Source: an uncultured Lactobacillus sp. (GTDB lineage Bacteria; Bacillota; Bacilli; Lactobacillales; Lactobacillaceae). Taken from it: a stretch of 5,025 nt of DNA. The stretch spans positions 1 through 5,025 of the forward strand of contig CAMXWI010000079.1 of NCBI GenBank assembly GCA_947252915.1, given 5' to 3'. Positions 1-5,025 of the stretch are shown piece by piece. The position numbers were made by a program, and so were the translations under genes. Every line of letters starts with the position of its first letter. Position 1 is the first letter of the stretch. The notes beneath the pieces are model-generated. The model made no database searches. It had not been told where the DNA came from and was given only the letters and a program-made list of their open reading frames with translations.

Positions 1-331
1 GTTGTGTAGCATTCATTGCTTGACGAATAAAGTCAATATTCTTTACTCCAGGAATTTCAGCCGGATACTGCATTCCTAAAAAGAGACCAAGTTGTGCCCG
101 TTCCGTGACGGATTTACTTAAAACATCTTCACCGTCAAAAGTAACGGTCCCTGCAGTAACTTCATAAGCAGGATAACCCATAATCGTGGAGACCAGTGTT
201 GACTTACCATTCCCGTTTGGCCCCATAATGGCATGCACTTCACCAGTGGGAACGGTTAAATCAACGCCCTTTAGAATTTCTTCACCGGTTTCCTTCACAA
301 TTGCATGTAAGTTTTTTACTACTAACGTCAT
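1..331 (-). CDS. sufC: SufC, Fe-S cluster assembly ABC-type ATPase (partial, C-terminus beyond the left edge)
   Basis: This is the first 110 residues of the cytosolic SUF ATPase, which works with SufB and SufD to assemble iron-sulfur clusters. It is not a transporter, although it has an ABC ATPase fold. Seen: Walker A GPNGNGKST at residues 37-45; the SufC-type stretch MGYPAYEVTAGTVTFDGEDV from about residue 51; and the Q-loop in LFLGMQYPAEIPGV with Q88. The last of these is diagnostic of SufC against ordinary transporter ATPases. The ABC signature, Walker B and H-loop lie past the window edge. The ATG at 331 is preceded by AAGGGTG with five bases between, a good ribosome binding site. The gene starts 14 bases after the nrdG stop with no terminator between, so read-through from nrdDG is likely. 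In Firmicutes sufC usually leads sufCDSUB, so sufD is expected next, but that is inference. The family assignment is firm. Confidence 0.95.
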   Translation of the reverse strand, partial: MTLVVKNLHAIVKETGEEILKGVDLTVPTGEVHAIMGPNGNGKSTLVSTIMGYPAYEVTAGTVTFDGEDVLSKSVTERAQLGLFLGMQYPAEIPGVKNIDFIRQAMNATQ

Positions 332-345
332 TTTTTCACCCTTAA

Positions 346-933
346 CTAATGAACGAGCTTATCCCAAATAATGACTTTGTTGGCTCGTAATGATTTTTGC
401 ACGTCGATAATGCGTTGATTAGCGCTGCCCCGGAATTGTAACGTCAAGTCTTTTTGATCTTCCAAGAACCGCCCGTCAACTAAAATATCAATATTGCTCA
501 GCATTTCTAGTTTATCATAGGATTCTTGCTGGAGTTCTTCCCAAGTATACCCGGACCAGGACCAAATATCTTTGGTATGTCCGTACTCTTTACGCAAGCG
601 TTTAATTAGTTTTAAACAAACCTGCGTATTCAAGAATGGTTCACCACCTAACAAGGTTAACCCTTGCACGTAGTCATGACCTAAATCCGTCATGATTTTG
701 TCTTCAAGTTCCTGAGTATACGGTTGTCCATAATGAAAATTTTGAGCGGCTTTGTTATAACATCCAGGGCAATTAAATAGACAGCCACTGACGTATATAC
801 TGCACCGGACACCTTCACCATCAACAAAGTTGAATGGCTTATAATCAGCAACATACTGCAGAGAATGATCCGCTGCTAACCATTCCTTAGGACGTGGATT
901 TTTGGGTAGACGATGTTGATGCCGTTCCCCCAT
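346..933 (-). CDS. nrdG: NrdG, anaerobic ribonucleoside-triphosphate reductase activating protein (radical SAM)
   Basis: NrdG is the radical-SAM activase that uses a 4Fe-4S cluster and S-adenosylmethionine to install the glycyl radical on NrdD under anoxic conditions. The protein has 195 residues, full length for lactic-acid-bacterial NrdG. Seen: the NrdG hallmark FNFVDGEGVRCSIYVSGC at about residues 34-51; the cluster-binding CX3CX2C with C51, C55 and C58 (CLFNCPGC); the SAM-binding GGEP at 96-99; WSGYTWEEL at about 126-134; and the C-terminal VDGRF (152-156) and FRGSANQRIIDV (168-179) blocks typical of the family. The ATG at 933 has a perfect AAGGAGG at 941-947 with seven bases between, which settles the start. 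That site overlaps the nrdD stop codon, so nrdD and nrdG form one operon with possible translational coupling. The stop at 346 is 14 bases before sufC. Confidence 0.97.
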   Translation of the reverse strand: MGERHQHRLPKNPRPKEWLAADHSLQYVADYKPFNFVDGEGVRCSIYVSGCLFNCPGCYNKAAQNFHYGQPYTQELEDKIMTDLGHDYVQGLTLLGGEPFLNTQVCLKLIKRLRKEYGHTKDIWSWSGYTWEELQQESYDKLEMLSNIDILVDGRFLEDQKDLTLQFRGSANQRIIDVQKSLRANKVIIWDKLVH

Positions 934-940
934 ATCGATC

Positions 941-947
941 CCTCCTT
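941..947 (-). promoter_or_regulatory. nrdG ribosome binding site overlapping the nrdD stop codon
   Basis: On the minus strand this reads AAGGAGG, a full match to the Shine-Dalgarno core, seven bases before the nrdG ATG. Its first two bases are also part of the TAA stop of nrdD (946-948). Ribosomes finishing nrdD therefore clear or occupy this site, an arrangement consistent with coupled synthesis of reductase and activase. Confidence 0.9.
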
Positions 948-3183
948 AGATTTGGTCACCATTAAATTTGGCTCGGTGTTCTTTGGTATCCATTTGCCGT
1001 TGGGTTTCAAATTGCGCCGCAGATTTGATCATCCGTGGATCCATATGCTTAACACGATGAATGATTTCCTCATGCCGGCCATGCACCATTGGACGTTGTT
1101 GAGGGTTCCCTAAATAACCACAGGTCCGCTTAACAACATCACAGGTTGCCGGGTCGTGGTTACCACATTGTGGACACTTAAAGCCGCGGGCAGTTGCCTC
1201 AAATTCACCCTTGAAGCCACACTTGAAACATTGGTCAATCGACGTATTCGTACCTAAATAACCAACGTGATCGTAAGCCCAATCCCAAACTGCTTCGAGG
1301 GCTTTTGGATTTTGCCGTAAGTTTGGATATTCACAGTAGTGAATAAAACCACCAGCAGCGTATTTAGGAAATGCTTCCTCAAACTCTAGTTTTTCAAATG
1401 GGGTTGGATGCTTCCGCACATCATAGTGGAAACTATTCGTGTAATATTCCTTATCTGTGACGTCCTCTACACGACCAAATTTCTTTAAATCATCCTGACA
1501 GAATGTATCAGTCAACGATTCAGCTGGTGTGGAATACAGGCTAAAATGATAACCTTCTTCATCTTCCCACTTTGCACAAAGGTCATGCATTTGTTTGACA
1601 ATTGAAACAGCAAAGTCATGGGCCTCTTTATTGTGTTCCCACTTTGGCCCATAGAACGTCGTGCAAACTTCATATAACCCAATGTAGCCTAATGATACAG
1701 TTGCCCGGCTGTTCTTGAATACTTCGTCAACACTATCCGTTTTCTTGAGACGTTTGCCAAAAGCTCCATACATATACAATAATGGCGCGTTTTCTGGCTT
1801 AGCTTGCTTGGTTCGTTTAATTCGATAATCTAAGGCAATCTTACAGATCCGCATCTTTTCTTGGAAAATTTGCCAAAAGAGTTTTTTATCACCATGGGCT
1901 TCCAACGCAATTCGTGGCAAATTAACGGTTACTACCCCTAAGTTCATTCGTCCAGAATTAACTTCTTTACCGGTTTCTGGATCTTGCCAACCTTGAAGAA
2001 ATGAACGGCATCCCATCGGGGTCTTAAATGAACCAGTAATTTCCTTAATCTTGTCATACATTAACAAATCAGGGTACATCCGCTTAGTTGAACATTCCAA
2101 AGCTAGTTGTTTAATATCATAATTTGGATCCCCGGGATTTAAGTTAAGTCCCCGTTTTAACGTAAAAATCAATTTAGGGAAAATGGCAGTCCGGTGTTCT
2201 TTACCAAGACCCTTAATCCGAATCTTCAGAATAGATTTTTGGATTTCCCGAGCAATCCAGGAAGTCCCCAGGCCAAAATTAATCGTCGTAAATGGTGTCT
2301 GTCCTTGCGAAGAGTACAAAGTGTTAATTTCATACTCTAGCGCCTGCATCGCATCATAAATATCCTTCTTGGTCTTAGTTTTAGCGTATTCTTCACGCTT
2401 TTCTGGTGCAACCCATTGTTCAGCATCTCGTAAATGCTTTTCATAATTAATCTTGGCATATGGTTCGAGAAGTTGATCGATCCGGTTAGCAGAACAACCA
2501 CCATATTGTAATGAAGCAACGTTAGCAATAATTTGCGACATTTGAGCCGTTGCGGTCTGAATTGACCGTGGTGAGGACACCCAAGCGTTCCCAATCTTGA
2601 ACCCATTCTTGAACATCTCATCAAAGTCGATTAGACAACAATTGGTTTCTGGTGTGACTGGAGAGTAATCAAGGTCATGCCAGTGAATATCACCACGCAG
2701 GTGGGCCTTGGCAACTATTTGCGGTAACATCCGTAAGCCAAGTGCCCGACTAACCATACCGGCCTCTAAATCACGTTGCGTATTAAAGACCTTGGAATCC
2801 TTATTAGCGTTTTCGTGAACTACTCGCGAATTACGGTCAGACAGCTGATCCAACTTATACATCGGGTTAGTTGCTTCAGCAAAGGCCCGATCATCCTGCT
2901 TCCGATAGTTAATGAAAGCCATTGCGAATTCGTTATGACCAGCGGCACGAAAACCATCGATCATGGCTTGGGCAATTTCGATTGTCATGACACGATCCTT
3001 CCCCGCTAAGGCCTTTACTAATTCTTCGTACACTTTGGCTTGAGTTGCCCAGTCTACATGAAGTTCACGCATAATTAAATCTAATTTATAGGAATAAAAC
3101 GGTGTGATGGTCCCATCACGCTTAATAACATTAACATCCTGTAATACTGCTAATGGATGCTGAGTTGTGGTTTTGATTTTCAT
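946..3183 (-). CDS. nrdD: NrdD, class III anaerobic ribonucleoside-triphosphate reductase
   Basis: NrdD is the glycyl-radical enzyme that reduces ribonucleoside triphosphates to dNTPs without oxygen, activated by NrdG. From the chosen ATG at 3183 it has 745 residues, close to other lactic-acid-bacterial NrdD and longer than the E. coli enzyme (712). Seen in order: an N-terminal ATP-cone with VIKRDG at about residues 19-24, the dATP/ATP activity switch; active-site region cysteines in ETNCCLIDFD (C182, C183); a second conserved cysteine in TPMGCRSFLQGW (C392) followed by GRMNLGVVTVNLPRIA; a zinc site with two CX2C pairs (C652/C655 and C670/C673); and the glycyl-radical loop RTCGYLG with the radical glycine at G689. 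All key residues are present, so it appears functional. An in-frame ATG at 3210 would add nine residues (MLTPKGILS) but has no ribosome binding site. The ATG at 3183 has AAAGGGG nine bases upstream and is preferred. I cannot settle the formate-using versus thioredoxin-using subtype. Confidence 0.97.
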   Translation of the reverse strand: MKIKTTTQHPLAVLQDVNVIKRDGTITPFYSYKLDLIMRELHVDWATQAKVYEELVKALAGKDRVMTIEIAQAMIDGFRAAGHNEFAMAFINYRKQDDRAFAEATNPMYKLDQLSDRNSRVVHENANKDSKVFNTQRDLEAGMVSRALGLRMLPQIVAKAHLRGDIHWHDLDYSPVTPETNCCLIDFDEMFKNGFKIGNAWVSSPRSIQTATAQMSQIIANVASLQYGGCSANRIDQLLEPYAKINYEKHLRDAEQWVAPEKREEYAKTKTKKDIYDAMQALEYEINTLYSSQGQTPFTTINFGLGTSWIAREIQKSILKIRIKGLGKEHRTAIFPKLIFTLKRGLNLNPGDPNYDIKQLALECSTKRMYPDLLMYDKIKEITGSFKTPMGCRSFLQGWQDPETGKEVNSGRMNLGVVTVNLPRIALEAHGDKKLFWQIFQEKMRICKIALDYRIKRTKQAKPENAPLLYMYGAFGKRLKKTDSVDEVFKNSRATVSLGYIGLYEVCTTFYGPKWEHNKEAHDFAVSIVKQMHDLCAKWEDEEGYHFSLYSTPAESLTDTFCQDDLKKFGRVEDVTDKEYYTNSFHYDVRKHPTPFEKLEFEEAFPKYAAGGFIHYCEYPNLRQNPKALEAVWDWAYDHVGYLGTNTSIDQCFKCGFKGEFEATARGFKCPQCGNHDPATCDVVKRTCGYLGNPQQRPMVHGRHEEIIHRVKHMDPRMIKSAAQFETQRQMDTKEHRAKFNGDQI

Positions 3184-3217
3184 AGATAATATCCCCTTTG
3201 GAGTTAACATTATCTAT
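3182..3217 (-). promoter_or_regulatory. Inverted repeat enclosing the nrdD ribosome binding site (possible mRNA hairpin)
   Basis: A perfect 9-bp inverted repeat has arms ATAGATAAT and ATTATCTAT at 3182-3190 and 3209-3217, with 18 bases between. On the minus-strand RNA the loop itself contains CUCC-AAA-GGGG, which can pair to hide the Shine-Dalgarno GGGG, while the outer stem runs into the start codon. If the transcript begins upstream of 3217, ribosome access to nrdD could be blocked by this fold. The stem is AT-rich and may be weak. If transcription starts near 3208, as one candidate promoter predicts, the outer stem would not exist. Confidence 0.35.
3193..3199 (-). promoter_or_regulatory. 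nrdD ribosome binding site (decides the start at 3183)
   Basis: The minus strand reads AAAGGGG nine bases before the ATG at 3183. This supports 3183 over the in-frame ATG at 3210, before which I see only an A-rich stretch with no proper Shine-Dalgarno sequence. The site lies in the apical part of a possible hairpin described separately. Confidence 0.75.
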
Positions 3218-3243
3218 CTTAAATGAAAAAAGATTGAACACAA
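3209..3243 (-). promoter_or_regulatory. Candidate nrdD promoter overlapping an NrdR-like box
   Basis: On the minus strand TTGTGT (3238-3243) and TAAGAT (3216-3221) are separated by 16 bases and could act as -35 and -10 elements. GATAAT (3209-3214) is an alternative -10 element. Matches to the sigma-A consensus are only moderate. The TTGTGT lies inside the proximal NrdR-like box, so a repressor bound there would block polymerase. The predicted start would be near 3208, giving a leader of about 25 bases. A promoter further upstream remains possible. Confidence 0.35.
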
Positions 3244-3253
3244 CATCTTGAAA
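3238..3253 (-). promoter_or_regulatory. NrdR box, proximal (putative operator)
   Basis: The plus strand reads ACACAACATCTTGAAA, a 16-bp match to the NrdR-box pattern (approximately acaCwAtATwTwGtgt), with a good left half and a degenerate right half. NrdR is the zinc-finger/ATP-cone repressor of ribonucleotide reductase genes and normally binds paired boxes. The second box begins exactly 31 bp away, which supports this otherwise imperfect match. Confidence 0.6.
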
Positions 3254-3268
3254 CTATTGACATTCAAA

Positions 3269-3284
3269 ACACAATATGTAGTGG
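3269..3284 (-). promoter_or_regulatory. NrdR box, distal (putative operator)
   Basis: The plus strand reads ACACAATATGTAGTGG. It keeps the ACAC left end, the AT-rich centre and the TAGTG right half of the NrdR-box pattern, and is the better of the two boxes. The start-to-start distance to the proximal box is 31 bp, about three helical turns, placing both on the same DNA face as in known NrdR operators. Confidence 0.7.
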
Positions 3285-3513
3285 CGATAAACGTCAGATT
3301 GATATTTTTTTATTTAGATCATTTCCTATGATCACATGCTTAATTTGGTTAACAAGCAGGTAGGATAGCAATTAGCCATATCCGGTTCCCGATAATTGTC
3401 TAAGAACAATTTGGTAAGTTCCGTTTTTTATTAATCAATTGATATTTGTAAAATACAATTTAAAAGATTGTGTTGCATGATTTTTACATCATATCATCGC
3501 AATAATCAATCAT
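3285..3513. other. Upstream half of the nrdD intergenic region, no gene recognised
   Basis: This AT-rich stretch lies between the permease terminator and the NrdR-like boxes. I see no credible gene, tRNA or known riboswitch. It holds several small inverted repeats: GATCAT/ATGATC (3317-3333), GGATA/TATCC (3363-3383), AATTGT/ACAATT with a six-base loop (3394-3411), the 10-bp palindrome ATCAATTGAT (3434-3443) and TTGTA/TACAA (3446-3458). A 15-codon frame on the minus strand (3332-3379) has no convincing ribosome binding site. The repeats may be regulator sites, leader-RNA structure or chance in AT-rich DNA. Confidence 0.5.
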
Positions 3514-3547
3514 AAAAACCGCGCCGTTACAATAACGACGCGGTTTT
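3514..3547 (-). terminator. Intrinsic terminator of the amino-acid transporter genes
   Basis: On the minus strand a 15-bp stem (AAAACCGCGTCGTTA, loop TTG, TAACGGCGCGGTTTT) ends in a run of five T. The only non-Watson-Crick position is a G-U wobble in minus-strand RNA. The same position would be a C-A mismatch in plus-strand RNA, so the structure is best formed by transcripts coming from the permease gene. It starts 20 bases after the permease stop codon and isolates that operon from nrdDG. Confidence 0.92.
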
Positions 3548-3567
3548 AGTAAAGGATGAATTGTTAA

Positions 3568-4260
3568 CTAATTACTTACCGTATACTTTTGACTCATCCG
3601 CTTTTCCAACCAATTTAGTAGTAAGGCCAGCGCTTGAGTAATAACAAAGTAAATCACGGCCGCAACAATCAGCGGTGGAATAAAGTTGTAGAGGGTCCCA
3701 CCAACCCCTAAGGCTTCGGCAGTAACTTCTTGTACTCCAATATAGAACAGTACTGACGATTCCTTAATCAAAGTAATGAATTCGTTGCCCATTGCCGGGA
3801 GAGTGTTCCGCAATGCTTGTGGTAAAACAATTTCAAACAGGGTATCACGACGACTTAGCCCGAGTGAGAGCCCCGCTTCAGTTTGGCCGGCTGGAATTGA
3901 AATAATTCCAGAACGGAAGATTTCTGAAGTGTACGCCCCAGAATTTAATCCTAAGGCTAACGCACCAGGAATAATCCGGTCTAAGCCCGAACCAAGTACC
4001 TGGACTTGAGGAATCGGTAGCGTTTTAGACAAGATATAGTAAACCAGCAGAACTTGGATCATTGAAGGAGTTCCCCGGACGATTGACACATAAATGCCAG
4101 CGATCCAATTCAAAACTTTGATTTTTGACATCCGCATTAGGACCAGCAAAAGCCCAATTAAGAACCCGATAACGACCCCAATTACTGAAATAACTAACGT
4201 TAATTCTGACCCTTGTAAAAACATTGGCCAGTATTTACCGAGAAAACTAAATTCCATCAT
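3568..4260 (-). CDS. Polar amino-acid ABC transporter permease (HisM/GlnP family)
   Basis: This 230-residue inner-membrane subunit forms the channel of an amino-acid importer together with a binding protein and an ATPase. Seen: about five hydrophobic segments near residues 18-42, 52-78, 96-118, 160-178 and 194-217; the family motif VRGTP at 61-65; and the cytoplasmic EAA loop at about 128-149 (EAGLSLGLSRRDTLFEIVLPQA, with the conserved G and LPQA), which docks on the ATPase. Length is normal for the family. The start at 4260 is followed directly by a second ATG (4257). AGAGG at 4271-4275 sits ten bases before the first ATG and thirteen before the second, so the first is preferred. The gene follows the binding-protein gene by 30 bases and is followed by a terminator, so no ATPase gene lies downstream. 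Substrate cannot be read from the permease; cystine, glutamine or another polar amino acid is possible. Confidence 0.95.
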   Translation of the reverse strand: MMEFSFLGKYWPMFLQGSELTLVISVIGVVIGFLIGLLLVLMRMSKIKVLNWIAGIYVSIVRGTPSMIQVLLVYYILSKTLPIPQVQVLGSGLDRIIPGALALGLNSGAYTSEIFRSGIISIPAGQTEAGLSLGLSRRDTLFEIVLPQALRNTLPAMGNEFITLIKESSVLFYIGVQEVTAEALGVGGTLYNFIPPLIVAAVIYFVITQALALLLNWLEKRMSQKYTVSN

Positions 4261-4290
4261 TTAACATCATCCTCTACTCTCTTTGATTGA

Positions 4291-4974
4291 TTACTTCCCT
4301 GTTTGTTCCTGCAGGTCTTGGGCCTTTTGGAACATTTGATCTAATTGGCCATTCTTTTGCATCTTAGTAATTTCCGCATTAACCTTCTTCTTCAACTTTG
4401 GTTCATTCTTTGGTAAGGCAATGCAAATTTCCCGTTGTGACTTTGGCACTGGTAACTTGACTGGCGCAATGGCGTAGTCGTTCGGGTACTTCTTAACATA
4501 CTCTTCCGCAACCTTTTGGGCTAGGACAACACCGTCTAGTTTGCCACCCTTTAATTCAGTCGTCAGGCTGGTAACTAACCCTTCACTGACGATGTGGGCC
4601 TTAGTTTGGCTCTTACCAACGTTTTCCTGAATGGAACCTTGCTGAGCACCAAATGAAGCTCCCTTGGTACTTGCCTGCGTGGTGTACTTATTAGCATCGC
4701 TCTTTCTTACCAGCAGAGATTCAGATTCAGTGTAATATGGTTTGGAGAAGTCAACTGCTTTCCGCCGTTCTTTAGTAGCGGTCATTCCAGCCATGACCAT
4801 CTGCACCTTATTATTTTGCAATTCACCAATTAATGATGAGAACTGCATGTTTTGTACCTTGAGCTTAACACCCATGTCTTTAGCGATTTGGTTAGCAACC
4901 ATAATGTCAAATCCGTTGTAAGTTTTTTTGCCGTTCTTAACAACTGGAAATTCAAATGGTGCGAAGTCCGCTGA
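4291..4974 (-). CDS. Polar amino-acid ABC transporter substrate-binding protein (partial, N-terminus missing)
   Basis: These are the last 227 residues of an extracellular, probably lipid-anchored, type 2 periplasmic-binding-fold protein that delivers an amino acid to the adjacent permease. Seen: SADFAPFEF at the very start, normally found just after the signal peptide and first strand; GFDIMVANQIAKDMGV; FSSLIGELQNNKVQMVMAGM; the ligand-carboxylate-binding arginine region TATKERRKAVDFSKPYY; GAQQGSIQE of the second lobe; and a lysine/glutamine-rich C-terminus. About 45-55 N-terminal residues, including the signal peptide, are absent because the contig ends. An open frame continues into adapter sequence and begins MYKRQ, but those five residues are translated adapter, not protein. 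At the position where many relatives have Asp or Glu binding the ligand amino group, this protein reads LDGVVLAQ, with Ala. The substrate is not assignable. Confidence 0.93.
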   Translation of the reverse strand, partial: SADFAPFEFPVVKNGKKTYNGFDIMVANQIAKDMGVKLKVQNMQFSSLIGELQNNKVQMVMAGMTATKERRKAVDFSKPYYTESESLLVRKSDANKYTTQASTKGASFGAQQGSIQENVGKSQTKAHIVSEGLVTSLTTELKGGKLDGVVLAQKVAEEYVKKYPNDYAIAPVKLPVPKSQREICIALPKNEPKLKKKVNAEITKMQKNGQLDQMFQKAQDLQEQTGK

Positions 4975-5025
4975 CTGTCTCTTATACACATCTCCGAGCC
5001 CACGAGACGGTTGCGAGGATCTCGT
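4975..5025. other. Illumina Nextera (Tn5) adapter sequence, not genomic
   Basis: Bases 4975-4993 are the 19-base Tn5 mosaic end CTGTCTCTTATACACATCT. Bases 4994-5008 are CCGAGCCCACGAGAC, the Nextera read-2 arm. Bases 5009-5018 (GGTTGCGAGG) fit a 10-base i7 index, and 5019-5025 (ATCTCGT) begin the P7 tail. This is untrimmed adapter read-through at a contig end and should be masked. It is not a natural transposon end. Confidence 0.98.

Noticed and set aside
186..371. Plus-strand open frame of 61 codons across sufC
   Set aside because: It lies antisense to a clearly conserved SufC Walker A region and has no recognisable features.
913..1113. Plus-strand open frame of 66 codons antisense to the nrdD 3' end
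   Set aside because: It is a shadow of nrdD coding sequence, including its glycyl-radical region, with no independent support.
2337..2624. Minus-strand open frame of 95 codons inside nrdD in another frame
   Set aside because: It is fully embedded in strongly conserved nrdD coding sequence; its composition is that of a frame shadow.
2776..3009. Plus-strand open frame of 77 codons antisense to nrdD
   Set aside because: It is a shadow of the ATP-cone coding region.
3184..3210. ATG at 3210 as the nrdD start, adding nine residues
   Set aside because: It has no proper ribosome binding site, whereas the ATG at 3183 has AAAGGGG at good spacing and begins the usual NrdD N-terminus.
3257..3262. Perfect TTGACA on the plus strand as a divergent promoter
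   Set aside because: No -10 element occurs at 16-18 bases, and there is no plus-strand gene to serve.
3415..3428. Plus-strand run of T after the AATTGT/ACAATT repeat as a terminator
   Set aside because: The stem is short and AT-only and is separated from the T-run by unpaired bases; no plus-strand gene lies upstream.
3776..4009. Plus-strand open frame of 77 codons antisense to the permease gene
   Set aside because: It is a shadow of the conserved EAA-loop region.
4975..4989. ATG and MYKRQ as the true N-terminus of the substrate-binding protein
   Set aside because: The residues are translated from adapter, and the real protein needs an upstream signal peptide that is missing.
4975..4993. 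Tn5 mosaic end read as evidence of a natural transposon
   Set aside because: It is followed directly by the Nextera adapter arm, index and P7 start, so it is library adapter.

Overview
The window looks like the end of a draft contig from a lactic acid bacterium of the Lactobacillaceae. The reasons are the lactobacillus-type NrdD, NrdG and SufC sequences, the frequent CGG arginine codons, and mid-range GC judged by eye. The genus cannot be fixed from this alone; a heterofermentative group such as Limosilactobacillus or Levilactobacillus is a guess. Every gene lies on the minus strand, so transcription runs from high to low coordinates.

At the right edge, bases 4975-5025 are not genomic. They are Illumina Nextera (Tn5) adapter: mosaic end, read-2 adapter arm, a putative 10-base index and the start of the P7 tail. 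Genomic sequence therefore ends at 4974, inside a gene for a polar amino-acid substrate-binding protein (4291-4974, 5' end missing). It is followed by its membrane permease (3568-4260), and the pair closes with a strong intrinsic terminator (3514-3547).

A 384-base gene-free stretch (3184-3567) follows. Its nrdD-proximal part carries two NrdR-box-like operators exactly 31 bp apart, a candidate promoter, and a possible hairpin over the nrdD ribosome binding site. Its upstream half holds only small inverted repeats.

The nrdD-nrdG pair (3183 down to 346) encodes the oxygen-sensitive class III ribonucleotide reductase and its radical-SAM activase. The nrdG ribosome binding site overlaps the nrdD stop codon. 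Only 14 bases after nrdG, with no terminator, begins sufC (331 to the left edge, truncated), the ATPase of SUF iron-sulfur cluster assembly. NrdG needs a 4Fe-4S cluster and SUF builds such clusters, so this layout suggests anaerobic dNTP synthesis and cluster supply may be transcribed together, possibly under NrdR.

I found no wholly new biological system here. The points most worth checking are the adapter contamination, the nrdDG-suf linkage, the paired NrdR-like boxes, and an unusual residue in the binding pocket of the substrate-binding protein.
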